A stretch of DNA of 11,666 nt from Anaerolineae bacterium (GCA_016213455.1 JACRAG010000216.1:1-11666); one strand, 5' to 3'; positions 1-6,412 are shown, numbered from the stretch's first letter. Numbers and translations: made by a program. The notes: a model not told the origin generated them from the letters alone.

Positions 1-426
1 CAGCCAGCGGTGCTGCGTGCGCTTAAAGCGGATATTGCCCTCGGCGCAGGCAAACTGGGTCACCGAGTAGATGCTGTTGGGGTACTTGCTGCAATACACG
101 CTGCGCCTGGAAAGCAGGCTGGTCAGCTCGGTGATGGCGATGCCGTACAGTTGATGCTGAAATATATGGTCGATACGCTGCTGCAGGTCGGGTATCTGCG
201 GCTCCAGCCCTTTCAGCAGGCGCTTGGCAATCTCGCGCAAGAATATCCCGGATTTACAGGCAGGATCCAGAAATTTGGTGTCCGGATTCTGGAAAAGTTC
301 CTGTGGGAGCAAATCCAGCATCTGGTTGGCGATTTCCGGCGGGGTGAACACTTCATCGTTGGACAAATTCGCTATGCACGACAGCACGTCCGGGTTGTAT
401 ATTCCACTGTAAAAATCATCCGCCAT
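1..426 (-). CDS. Eco57I-type N6-adenine DNA methylase, N-terminal part (runs off left edge)
   Basis: The reverse strand is open from an ATG at 426 to position 1, giving 142 residues with no stop. Residues about 24-35 carry NDEVFTPPEIAN, a target-entry segment typical of N6-adenine methylases. Residues about 53-64 carry FLDPACKSGIFL, which is SAM-binding motif I. The catalytic NPPY motif is not reached, so it should lie beyond the window. From memory of the family, such proteins are the main methylase of Eco57I- or type III-like restriction-modification systems, acting on cytoplasmic DNA. The start has a strong AGGAGG about 10 bases upstream and overlaps the end of the preceding methylase gene by 11 bases, so translation is probably coupled. 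The partner nuclease or helicase is not visible. Confidence 0.82.
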   Translation of the reverse strand, partial: MADDFYSGIYNPDVLSCIANLSNDEVFTPPEIANQMLDLLPQELFQNPDTKFLDPACKSGIFLREIAKRLLKGLEPQIPDLQQRIDHIFQHQLYGIAITELTSLLSRRSVYCSKYPNSIYSVTQFACAEGNIRFKRTQHRWL

Positions 427-1132
427 GATCCTGTACCCTCCTGTAATGCGATATATATTTTTTTACGAATTCGCCTTCGTCATTGGGCTTTTCTGTCTCA
501 AGACGATCAAACAGCGTTTGCTGCGCCGTATCCGGCTTTTTCATTGGCTTGCCACTGCCGAAAATGTCCCGGCCTTTTTCATCACCCGCGAGCAGCTTGT
601 CAAAGGTATAGTCGCTGCGTTGCAGATTAAAGCCGGTCACGAAAGCCCATTCAGAAAATACAATCGGCTCGTTGATATCCTTGCCGCTCGCGTCCACTTT
701 TTTTAGGCTGAGCGCATTGCCACACACAATATTGCGGCTGAGAATGAACCGGACGGCTTCGCGGCAATCTTCGTTGACTTCCTTCTTACAGACCGCAGTA
801 TATTCCTTATCCCATATTGCAAACATGCGCGCGCGGCAGGCATCCACGTTATCTTGAAGAATGTCCACGCCGTATATACTGGTGGCAGCCAGCACAGCAT
901 ACTTCTCATAATCGCTGGGGCTTTTTCCGTATTTCCTTTTGACAACCGCCAGTTTACGGCGCAGGATCTCCGCCAAAAAATTGCCATCGCCACAGGCAGG
1001 TTCCAAAAACCGGCTGTCGATGCGTTCGGTTTCCTGCTTGACCAAATCCAGCATGGCATTGACCTCACGCTCGGCAGTGAACACTTCGCCGTGGTCTGTC
1101 ACACGCTGTTTGGATTTTACCTGTCTGGACAT
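416..1132 (-). CDS. Small N6-adenine DNA methylase-like protein of a restriction-modification operon
   Basis: This 238-residue protein carries HGEVFTAEREVNAMLDLV (about 14-31) and SAM motif I, FLEPACGDGNFL (about 42-53), so it resembles the N-terminal half of N6-adenine methylases. I see no [DNS]PP[YFW] catalytic motif anywhere in it. Its C-terminal part instead contains IVFSEWAFVTG followed by a YTFDKLL-like stretch. It may therefore bind SAM without methylating alone, or work as a subunit with the Eco57I-type methylase that overlaps its 3' end by 11 bases. An AGGA sits about 8 bases before the ATG. The gene follows the HTH regulator after 59 bases and is probably co-transcribed with it. The methylase fold is clear; the exact biochemical role is inferred. 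Confidence 0.8.
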   Translation of the reverse strand: MSRQVKSKQRVTDHGEVFTAEREVNAMLDLVKQETERIDSRFLEPACGDGNFLAEILRRKLAVVKRKYGKSPSDYEKYAVLAATSIYGVDILQDNVDACRARMFAIWDKEYTAVCKKEVNEDCREAVRFILSRNIVCGNALSLKKVDASGKDINEPIVFSEWAFVTGFNLQRSDYTFDKLLAGDEKGRDIFGSGKPMKKPDTAQQTLFDRLETEKPNDEGEFVKKYISHYRRVQDHGG

Positions 1133-1191
1133 GGACTTTTTCCTATTGCTTCGGGGGGCTTTTCACCAGCCCGATCATTCCCCGATTTTCC

Positions 1192-1449
1192 TCATCCTTT
1201 TACGGCAAGGTAGCGGTTATTTTCTTTCTCGAAAACGAGTAAATCTCCCACCTGGCAGTCGAAATATTCACATAACGCACCGATCACCGGCGAGTCATAT
1301 CGCGTGACCTGGTTGTTTGCCCAGGCATTCAAAGTGGACCAGGCTATGCCTGTTTCGCGCTGCACATCATTGATGGCAATATTGTGCTGCGCTCTGGTAG
1401 CCTTTTCAGCTAACAGAATCCGAAATCGATTAGCAACTCTTCCGGCCAT
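1192..1449 (-). CDS. Cro/C1-type helix-turn-helix regulator of the restriction-modification operon
   Basis: This 85-residue protein has a Cro/C1-type HTH in which INDVQRETGIAW and STLNAWANN form the helix-turn-helix (about 27-47). The C-terminal CEYFDCQVGDLLVF is the usual final helix of this family. A longer reading to 1527 is open, but the ATG at 1449 has AAAGGGG just upstream and begins at the natural start of the domain, so I chose it. By position it is first in an operon with two methylase genes, the place where restriction-modification controller proteins sit, so it probably regulates the operon and perhaps itself. A strong promoter lies at 1478-1506. Function as a controller is inferred from context. 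Confidence 0.85.
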   Translation of the reverse strand: MAGRVANRFRILLAEKATRAQHNIAINDVQRETGIAWSTLNAWANNQVTRYDSPVIGALCEYFDCQVGDLLVFEKENNRYLAVKG

Positions 1450-1477
1450 AAGTGCCCCTTTGGGGATGGAATAGTTT

Positions 1478-1506
1478 ATCTTAGACTCACCTTGAAAATT
1501 TGTCAA
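1478..1506 (-). promoter_or_regulatory. Sigma70-type promoter of the restriction-modification operon
   Basis: On the minus strand a perfect -35 TTGACA (1501-1506) and a -10 TAAGAT (1478-1483) are separated by exactly 17 bases, about 30 bases upstream of the HTH start. Two symmetrical sequences flank it: GACTAGTC at 1518-1525, just upstream of the -35, and CCCCTTTGGGG at 1455-1465, covering the ribosome binding site. Either could be an operator or an RNA hairpin. Neither is a demonstrated binding site. The promoter does not share the GC-rich context of the repeat-type promoters elsewhere in the window. Confidence 0.75.
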
Positions 1507-1545
1507 CGAAAATTGAGGACTAGTCAAAAAAAATTACTAAACTAA

Positions 1546-1729
1546 TCAGACGGATAGCGCGATTCGGACTTTGTCATTCCCGAACCATTGCCCGGAAGAA
1601 ATGTTTTTGATGTGAAACTCCGCAGCGTGCTTTTGTGGAGTAAATAATTCAGTCTCGGTTATTGATATTCAAAATAATGATATCGGAACTACACTGGAAA
1701 TTGGGTTTCTCTTGCTATGTATGATAATT
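1546..1729. other. AT-rich gap with a start-less 41-codon reading on the minus strand
   Basis: Between the unrecognised gene ending at 1730 and the regulator promoter, the minus strand is open from 1668 to a stop at 1546-1548. The reading includes residues such as ELFTPQKHAAEFHIKN, which look protein-like. It contains no ATG, GTG or TTG start and follows an in-frame stop, so at most it is a relic of a gene fragment. Nothing else was seen here. Confidence 0.2.
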
Positions 1730-2110
1730 CTAATCTTTCCTCAAATTCATGATGAATTTTCGAAGCGAATAATTTTCGCTTAGTTCGCCTTCTAACGCTT
1801 CTATTTGGTAATCATCTGATGCTCGAGATCGTTCAAACTCTGCACTTTGAATGGACAAACTGATACCAGAAACAAGTAGGTCAATTTCTTGTTCCGGTAT
1901 CCCATTTTGAGCAAAATTTGAATATTTTGATTTCATATTCGTGAACCAAGATAGATATACCTCCATCAATTCGATCTCTGTCTTCAATTGATAACGGTAG
2001 TATCTGTCCTCCCAACGATCAATTTCGTTCAGCCGTGTAATAAACAGAGTGACCCGTGAGTTGATATATTCTTCTAAAAGAACGAGTTTTTCTGAAGAAA
2101 AAAGGCTCAA
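1730..2110 (-). CDS. Unrecognised small, mostly helical protein (TTG start)
   Basis: This 126-residue protein is not recognised. It is charged and rich in predicted helix, with many Glu, Arg, Tyr and Leu, no signal peptide and no membrane segment, so it is probably cytoplasmic. The start is TTG at 2110. It is supported by AGGAGG only four bases upstream and by the natural N-terminus SLFSSEKLVLLEEYI. The gene is visibly more AT-rich than its neighbours on the right, which suggests recent acquisition together with the following restriction-modification operon. Its promoter is most likely the repeat-type promoter at 2185-2214. It could be a defence accessory protein by location, but nothing in the sequence shows this. 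Confidence 0.65.
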   Translation of the reverse strand: MSLFSSEKLVLLEEYINSRVTLFITRLNEIDRWEDRYYRYQLKTEIELMEVYLSWFTNMKSKYSNFAQNGIPEQEIDLLVSGISLSIQSAEFERSRASDDYQIEALEGELSENYSLRKFIMNLRKD

Positions 2111-2184
2111 TTTTCCTCCTAAACGCTCTACTACTTATACATTTTACTTTTATCGCCCCAAGGCAGTTCTTTCCCTCTACCCGC

Positions 2185-2214
2185 ATTATAGAATCACCCC
2201 GCCCGGCGAGTCAA
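2185..2214 (-). promoter_or_regulatory. Repeat-type promoter, copy A
   Basis: On the minus strand TTGACT (2209-2214) and a perfect TATAAT (2185-2190) are separated by 18 bases. They lie 57 bases after the stop of the SAM methyltransferase gene and about 75 bases upstream of the TTG start at 2110. A 9-bp inverted repeat (2197-2205 with 2217-2225) places the -35 hexamer inside its 11-base loop. The GC-rich surroundings match copies B and C closely. Confidence 0.75.
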
Positions 2215-2225
2215 CGCGGGCGGGG
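2197..2225. repeat. GC-rich hairpin of the dispersed repeat, copy A
   Basis: The arms CCCCGCCCG and CGGGCGGGG pair perfectly around GCGAGTCAACG. The same loop and right arm recur at 3117-3145 and 3861-3891. Read on the minus strand, this would form an RNA hairpin shortly after the stop of the methyltransferase gene. No good U-tract follows, so a terminator role is only possible. Confidence 0.75.
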
Positions 2226-2270
2226 GAGTCAGTTTTGTTAGGTGCTGCGCCAGGCGGAGAATCTTGCCCG

Positions 2271-2969
2271 TTACGCCCGCCAATATACCCTGAACTTCCA
2301 GCGGATGGTGGTCTTGTTTTCCCGCTTCAAATGCGCAATCGCTTTCTTGCCAAAGATAAACCCATAGGTGTTCACAATATGCTCGACCGTCCCATAGTCC
2401 TGGTTCGAGAAGATATCCTGGTAGGCAAAATGGAACTCTTCGATAAAAATCCGGTCCACCTCGTCATCCACCTTCTCCACATCCTCGATCACATCATACA
2501 GATCGCCCCCATACCAACCGGGTGGGATGCCAACGTAAACCACCGATCCCTTCGCCACACGCAGGCCTTCACGGATAAAATCACGATACTGACCGGGTGG
2601 GTACAGCGCCAGGGTAATCCCGGTGACCCAATCTACCGAGTTGTCCGCCAGCGGCAGCGCCATGGCATCGCCGCTCAAAAAGGTGACCCGCCCCGCTCCA
2701 CTTCCTTGCACCTTTTCTTGGGCTTTCTGCAGCATGGCTGCCTCACGCTCAATGCCAATCACCTTCGCCGCGTAGTGCGCCAGCGCCAGGCTTGAACTGC
2801 CGGTTCCCGCCCCCACATCCGCCACTTCCTTGCCGTGCAGGTCGAGGATGCCTGACAGTTGCTCGTAGACTGTGGGGGAATAGGGCGTGTTCGAAAATGC
2901 TTCGTACACTTCCGGGTAATCGCGGTAAAGAATATCCCAGCGGTTCTCAATAGACTCAGGTCGTGACAT
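2271..2969 (-). CDS. Class I SAM-dependent methyltransferase (Methyltransf_11-like)
   Basis: This 232-residue protein has the Rossmann-fold methyltransferase signature: motif I VADVGAGTG (about 49-57), an acidic residue after the second strand in GIERE (about 72-76), GDAMALP and a SVDWVTG motif. The substrate is not evident; the fold is shared by enzymes acting on small molecules, lipids and proteins. The reading stays open to 3134, but the ATG at 2969 has AGGAGG four to five bases upstream and starts at the domain, while the extra codons run through the promoter leader. It is probably a single-gene transcript from the repeat promoter at 3106-3134, and its stop is followed by the next repeat promoter (copy A). 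Confidence 0.85.
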   Translation of the reverse strand: MSRPESIENRWDILYRDYPEVYEAFSNTPYSPTVYEQLSGILDLHGKEVADVGAGTGSSSLALAHYAAKVIGIEREAAMLQKAQEKVQGSGAGRVTFLSGDAMALPLADNSVDWVTGITLALYPPGQYRDFIREGLRVAKGSVVYVGIPPGWYGGDLYDVIEDVEKVDDEVDRIFIEEFHFAYQDIFSNQDYGTVEHIVNTYGFIFGKKAIAHLKRENKTTIRWKFRVYWRA

Positions 2970-3036
2970 GACTCCTCCTTGGGGAATCAGCGAACAGTGC
3001 TTGACGGGTCGCCGGACCATGAGGGCAACGGAATGC

Positions 3037-3112
3037 TGATCCGCGGCACATTCGCCGCATTGCAGGGCGCATCCGGCAGGATAACACGGAGACCCGTCGA
3101 ATTTCAGTATAG
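3037..3112 (-). repeat. Duplicated leader segment (pairs with 3783-3857)
   Basis: This stretch, lying mainly between the -10 of promoter B and the methyltransferase start, aligns along its length with 3783-3857. Shared blocks on the plus strand include TGATCCGCGGCA, CGCATT, CACGGAGACCC and AATTTCAGTATAG. Together with the promoter, about 120 bases are common to the two sites. It would be part of the 5' untranslated RNA. Confidence 0.7.
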
Positions 3113-3134
3113 GAAACCTCGCCGGGCGAGTCAA
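3106..3134 (-). promoter_or_regulatory. Repeat-type promoter, copy B
   Basis: On the minus strand TTGACT (3129-3134) and TATACT (3106-3111) are separated by 17 bases. They lie 40 bases after the stop of the isoprenylcysteine methyltransferase-like gene and upstream of the SAM methyltransferase at 2969. The predicted leader is about 130 bases long. Confidence 0.78.
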
Positions 3135-3145
3135 CGCGGGCGGGG
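3117..3145. repeat. GC-rich hairpin of the dispersed repeat, copy B
   Basis: This is the same element as copies A and C. The right arm CGGGCGGGG and loop GCGAGTCAACG are identical. The left arm CCTCGCCGG has one wobble and one mismatch, so the stem is slightly weakened. Confidence 0.7.
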
Positions 3146-3173
3146 GAGGCAGTTTATGGAATGACTCAACCTG

Positions 3174-3704
3174 CTATTCAATCTTTCTGTGAAACCAGGG
3201 AATGAACATCGATACTTTTTTTCGATATTCCTCATATTGCCTGCCGAAATCTTTCATCAACCGCCTCTCCTCCATCTTCACCACAACCGCCAGCATAAAA
3301 GTAAAAATTGCGCCGATCAACACAACCGCGGTCAATGAATTCAAATAGAGTGCAAACGCCAGGTAGATCAGCAGGGTTCCAAATAACATGGGGTTTCTGG
3401 TGTATCGATAAGGCCCGGAAACAATCAGATTCCTGGTTTTTGGGCTGATTTCGATGTTTCCGATTTCCACAGGACCGCCCTCTCCCACCGTGTTTTGGAT
3501 AACCACCGACCCAATTCCATACACGAATCCTGTCACCAGCAGGATCACCAGAATGATCCAGCGAATCACCTCATTTTGGATCATTTCTATTCGATAAACA
3601 CGATCGCACCATGCTGTAATTCCATAAATGATTGAAGGCACCAAAATCATGACAAGAAAACCACCCACAAGATAACCCAGGATCATCTTTCTATCCCTGT
3701 TCAT
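3174..3704 (-). CDS. Isoprenylcysteine carboxylmethyltransferase-like membrane methyltransferase
   Basis: This 176-residue membrane protein has hydrophobic segments at about 8-30, 48-70, 106-120 and 124-142. It carries the family signature GPYRYTRNPMLFG (about 97-109) and, near the end, EERRLMKDFGRQYEEYRKK (about 145-163), which together form the SAM- and substrate-binding C-terminal part of ICMT/PEMT-type enzymes. Members methylate isoprenylcysteine, phospholipids or unknown small molecules in the membrane; the substrate here is unknown. The ATG at 3704 has AAGGAGG about six bases upstream. It appears monocistronic, transcribed from repeat promoter C, with promoter B starting 40 bases after its stop. 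Confidence 0.85.
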   Translation of the reverse strand: MNRDRKMILGYLVGGFLVMILVPSIIYGITAWCDRVYRIEMIQNEVIRWIILVILLVTGFVYGIGSVVIQNTVGEGGPVEIGNIEISPKTRNLIVSGPYRYTRNPMLFGTLLIYLAFALYLNSLTAVVLIGAIFTFMLAVVVKMEERRLMKDFGRQYEEYRKKVSMFIPWFHRKIE

Positions 3705-3782
3705 GAATGCCTCCTTCCCGTCACTGCCAGGCTTTTTAATACAATCCGCTCAACCGCATACCGTCCAATTATTCCGGTCTTG

Positions 3783-3857
3783 TGATCCGCGGCAAATCCG
3801 TCGCATTCCAACCCGAATCCGGTTGGACGCACGGAGACCCATTCAATTTCAGTATAG
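3783..3857 (-). repeat. Duplicated leader segment (pairs with 3037-3112)
   Basis: This is the counterpart of the leader at 3037-3112. It contains a 7-bp inverted repeat, TCCAACC (3807-3813) with GGTTGGA (3821-3827), which could form a hairpin in the leader RNA. That hairpin is not preserved in the other copy, so it is probably not the shared function. Confidence 0.68.
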
Positions 3858-3879
3858 AAACCCCCGCCCGGCGAGTCAA
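3851..3879 (-). promoter_or_regulatory. Repeat-type promoter, copy C (best preserved)
   Basis: On the minus strand TTGACT (3874-3879) and TATACT (3851-3856) are separated by 17 bases, 42 bases after the GNAT stop. It should drive the membrane methyltransferase at 3704, with a leader of about 140 bases. Confidence 0.8.
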
Positions 3880-3891
3880 CGCGGGCGGGGG
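3861..3891. repeat. GC-rich hairpin of the dispersed repeat, copy C
   Basis: A perfect 10-bp stem, CCCCCGCCCG with CGGGCGGGGG, surrounds an 11-base loop holding the -35 hexamer. On the plus strand it is followed by AGGCAG and then seven T. On the minus strand it is followed by TTTC and the -10. Neither side is a textbook intrinsic terminator, although both are suggestive. Confidence 0.78.
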
Positions 3892-3920
3892 AGGCAGTTT
3901 TTTTGGGGCAGGCATTTCTT

Positions 3921-4565
3921 TCAGAACTGGATGGTGGTTTCGTCTGCCAATAACCGGATCAGGCTGCCCGGCGTATCCATGATTCTCAGGCGTTCAAACT
4001 CTGGTCCGGGCATAAATTCCGCGAGGATGGGCAGACTTTTCTCCAATTCGTTCACCCGGGTCGCCAGTTTCCCCCCTTTCAGCATCTGGAAGCCAAAATC
4101 CGCATACAGTTTGATGGCGCGGAAACTGCCCGGTTGGGTATGCAGAATGATCGGATAGTCGCTCCGGTCAAAACGCCGCATAATGGCGGAGAGCACCGCT
4201 CTGCCCAACCCTTTTCCTTCGTAGGCTTTTCGCGTCTTCAACCAATGGATGGAATGGATCTTCCCGTATGCTTTCCAATGCGAACAGGTAGCCACCGGCT
4301 GATCTGCTTTGTCGCACACAAAGAGGGTGTTCCGGAAAAAAACATCCATGTGCTTGCTGTACGTGTCGTGGATGATCTGGTTCATCATGCCTTCATATTC
4401 CGCCGGCACACGGTCACTGTCAAACGGGAAGGCTTTCCAGAGCTCCAATTCATCCGGTCTGCAATTTCGAAACGTATAGTCGGGGCCCAATTCGGACAGC
4501 GCGGATGGGTTAATTTGCTCGCACAGCATAAAAATATTGTAATCGGGGATATCTTCTTCTCTCAT
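3921..4565 (-). CDS. GNAT-family N-acetyltransferase
   Basis: This 214-residue protein has the GNAT acetyl-CoA motif A in YEGKGLGRAVLSAIMRRF (about 115-132), where the QxxGxG/A loop appears as EGKGLG. A typical motif B follows in SFRAIKLYADFGF (about 147-159). GNAT enzymes move an acetyl group from acetyl-CoA to an amine; the acceptor cannot be told here. The protein is cytoplasmic, without signal or membrane segments. The ATG at 4565 has only a weak purine-rich GAGA upstream. The gene lies 89 bases after Imm5-like protein 1 and may be read through from it. A lone -10-like TATACT at 4636-4641 could be a separate promoter, but I see no matching -35. Confidence 0.85.
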   Translation of the reverse strand: MREEDIPDYNIFMLCEQINPSALSELGPDYTFRNCRPDELELWKAFPFDSDRVPAEYEGMMNQIIHDTYSKHMDVFFRNTLFVCDKADQPVATCSHWKAYGKIHSIHWLKTRKAYEGKGLGRAVLSAIMRRFDRSDYPIILHTQPGSFRAIKLYADFGFQMLKGGKLATRVNELEKSLPILAEFMPGPEFERLRIMDTPGSLIRLLADETTIQF

Positions 4566-4635
4566 GGCTGCGGTCTCTTTTGTTTACGACGGTTTGCTGC
4601 CCGCCAGTGGACGGGATGGATGCCGTGCTGCAGGG

Positions 4636-4641
4636 AGTATA
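4636..4641 (-). promoter_or_regulatory. Possible -10 element before the GNAT gene
   Basis: TATACT occurs on the minus strand about 70 bases before the GNAT start, matching the -10 used by the repeat promoters. No recognisable -35 lies 16-18 bases upstream, so this is weak. Confidence 0.25.
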
Positions 4642-4654
4642 AACCCGAAGTTAG

Positions 4655-5161
4655 CTAAAACCCATCGTCTTTGACGATTTTGACCTGAATCCGGTCACCC
4701 TTCTTTTGAAGGATGATGCGCTTCATCATCTCCTGCCTCAGCTGCGCCGGCAGATGCTCGGATTGCCAGCGCCATTCCTCGGCGGTATGGCGCTCGGCGT
4801 TGGCAGGGTCCATTGCCGCAACAGCTTTGAGCGCGTACAAAGCGCCACCGTAGGCATGTTGAGGCACGTGAGCCGTCGCCACCGCCTGGCCCGCGGCGCG
4901 CGCCGCAAAGCAAGCCGCGGCGTGGTCCTGTGCCGCCCGGGCGGCGGCATGCGCCCCCAGCGAGGCTGCGCGGATCTCCGCCATGTGAAAGATGCCGGTT
5001 TCAACCCAGGCCCGGCACGCCTCCAGGGCTTTGCGGGGGCGGTCATCCCCCGGATAGGCTTCCTCGAAGAGGGGCAGCACCCTCTCGGCGCAATCGGCGG
5101 CCCAGGCTGCCATGATTTTCTGATCTTCCCGGCTATATTTTTTATAGGTGGTTTTTGCCAT
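4655..5161 (-). CDS. Imm5-like putative immunity protein 1
   Basis: This 168-residue, alanine-rich, all-helical protein resembles the putative immunity family Imm5: AAWAADCAERVLPLFEE (about 18-34), DDRPRKALEACRAW (39-52), then an HAAARAA, AARAAGQAVATAHV and HAYGGALYALKA series (71-113). Imm5 proteins are predicted, mainly by gene neighbourhood, to neutralise partner toxins of polymorphic toxin systems; many copies, like this one, have no toxin beside them. A TTG start at 5224 is possible but has no ribosome binding site and overlaps the upstream gene. I chose the ATG at 5161, though its AGGA is unusually far (about 15 bases). The gene follows the nucleoside hydrolase after 52 bases, so they probably share a transcript. 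It is a paralogue of the gene at 7018-7533. Confidence 0.72.
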   Translation of the reverse strand: MAKTTYKKYSREDQKIMAAWAADCAERVLPLFEEAYPGDDRPRKALEACRAWVETGIFHMAEIRAASLGAHAAARAAQDHAAACFAARAAGQAVATAHVPQHAYGGALYALKAVAAMDPANAERHTAEEWRWQSEHLPAQLRQEMMKRIILQKKGDRIQVKIVKDDGF

Positions 5162-5213
5162 ACGGATTACAGCGTTTCCTGTGGACCGCGATTCTTTCGG
5201 TATTTGCGGGCGT

Positions 5214-6311
5214 TTATCGCGCAAACGTCTCGTTCAGACTCTGTTTGACGCGATCGGCGTCCGGCTGCAGGCAGACGTACAGGTTGGGCGCCGCATCTGG
5301 AACCACGCGGGTCTGCCCCAAAGTCGGACCATCCTGCGTGATAACTTCCAGGTGCAGCGGCTGAAAGATACACGATTCCGGTTGGCGCATCACGACCGCC
5401 GCGGTCAGGTCGAAAATTTCAGCCTGCTTCAGCTTCAAACTGTTGAACATCAAGTCGTAGAGATCGGCAACCATCCTGGCTTTCTCATCCCCCTGGCGCC
5501 AGGGGTGGATCTCTTTCTGACTGAGCAGCACCAGATGTGTGGCATCGAGCGGCACCATATACAGCGCCAGCCCAGACTCGAACACCGCTTTTGCGGCTTG
5601 CGGGTCGGCGATGATATTCCACTCTGCAACACGATTGTCCGAGTCAGCGATCAAACCGGTGATATTGCCGGGGACATACACCGCGCCCCCCATGAAGTAA
5701 ACCGCCGAAATCTTCTCCTTGATCGCCGGGTCGAGCTGCAACGCCTGCGCCAGGTTGGTAAACGGTCCGCTCACAAACAAGGTGACCGGTTCCGGCGACT
5801 GAAGGATCGCTGAGACCATCAAAGAGGGGGCATCCTGGAACGGGTACGGTTTGTCAGCCTTTGGCAACGGGTAATCCCAGAAGTTGTCGCTGAGTTCGCG
5901 CAGCCAATCGGGGAAAGGCATGCCGCCAGCCAGGGGCTGATCCTGTCCTGCGCCAAGCGGGATATCACCGAAACCCAGGTTCTCCAGCACACACCCCACG
6001 TGCTGGATGTACAGACTGGGGTGGGCTTCACCATAAGAAATGGTGACCGCCTGGATGGATGTACCTGGAGTACCCAGCAGATAGAGCAACGCCGCCAACC
6101 CGTCGCGGCTGCCGTCATCGTCGTAGAGCAAGCGCATTTTCCTGGACGACCCAGCCGGCTCATCAGCCCTGGCAGTGAGGTCCGGCGATGCCGGCGGCAC
6201 GAATGAGCATGTGGCAGGGCCCGCCGGCGCAGCAGTCGATGCGGCGCACCCTGCGGCAAAGAGCACGAGCAATGTCAGACCGATGACAGAAAACGAATTT
6301 CCACTGTCCAT
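5214..6311 (-). CDS. Lipoprotein-type inosine-uridine nucleoside hydrolase family protein
   Basis: This 365-residue protein starts with a lipoprotein signal: hydrophobic VIGLTLLVLFAAGC with the lipid-modified Cys at 22, then a low-complexity linker. The mature part has nucleoside hydrolase features: YDDDGSRDGLAALLYLL (63-79) at the calcium and ribose site, GPFTNLA (182-188), a YFMGGAVYVPGNI stretch (205-217), AEWNIIADPQAA (229-240) and a C-terminal FDLTA whose Asp (301) fits the last metal ligand. The family cleaves the N-glycosidic bond of nucleosides. The usual DxDxxxDD reads DDDGSRDG here, so the final Asp is Gly. Surface location suggests nucleoside scavenging outside the membrane. The ATG at 6311 has GGAG about seven bases upstream; the longer reading to 6347 enters the promoter repeat. 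Confidence 0.85.
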   Translation of the reverse strand: MDSGNSFSVIGLTLLVLFAAGCAASTAAPAGPATCSFVPPASPDLTARADEPAGSSRKMRLLYDDDGSRDGLAALLYLLGTPGTSIQAVTISYGEAHPSLYIQHVGCVLENLGFGDIPLGAGQDQPLAGGMPFPDWLRELSDNFWDYPLPKADKPYPFQDAPSLMVSAILQSPEPVTLFVSGPFTNLAQALQLDPAIKEKISAVYFMGGAVYVPGNITGLIADSDNRVAEWNIIADPQAAKAVFESGLALYMVPLDATHLVLLSQKEIHPWRQGDEKARMVADLYDLMFNSLKLKQAEIFDLTAAVVMRQPESCIFQPLHLEVITQDGPTLGQTRVVPDAAPNLYVCLQPDADRVKQSLNETFAR

Positions 6312-6340
6312 CCTGGTCTCCGTTCCTTTTAATAGCGCGA

Positions 6341-6363
6341 AATCCACCCGCCCGGCGAGTCAA
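6341..6363 (-). promoter_or_regulatory. Repeat-type promoter, copy D, with damaged -10
   Basis: TTGACT (6358-6363) with the conserved CGCCGGGCGGG spacer start is present 50 bases after the stop of the cysteine-rich gene, upstream of the nucleoside hydrolase. No -10-like hexamer occurs at 17 or 18 bases. The nearest is TATTAA at 23 bases, as if GCGC had been inserted. The outer hairpin arm is also lost. Activity is doubtful. Confidence 0.5.
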
Positions 6364-6412
6364 CGCGGGCACAATGATCCGTGCTCAGCCGGTCGCAGAT
6401 GACGGCTGGGTT

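Noticed and set aside
10..630. Long plus-strand readings at 10-630, 854-1307, 2049-2795, 4134-4658, 5148-5813, 6374-7063 and 7489-8109
   Set aside because: They lie opposite genes with clear family motifs, lack domain-like sequence and ribosome binding sites, and are shadows of the minus-strand genes.
1518..1525. GACTAGTC as a controller-protein C-box
   Set aside because: C-boxes that I recall have a spacer between GACT and AGTC, and only one copy is seen; noted only as a symmetrical sequence.
2970..3134. N-terminal extension of the SAM methyltransferase
   Set aside because: It runs through the duplicated leader and promoter B; ATG 2969 has AGGAGG and begins the domain.
2197..3891. Integron attC sites, suggested by the cassette-like gene content and repeats after stop codons
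   Set aside because: The repeats read GTTGACT, not GTTRRRY, no paired RYYYAAC core is present, and promoter hexamers at 17-18 bases explain them better. No integrase is in the window.
2197..3891. CRISPR array
   Set aside because: The repeats are hundreds of bases apart with genes between them, not regularly spaced.
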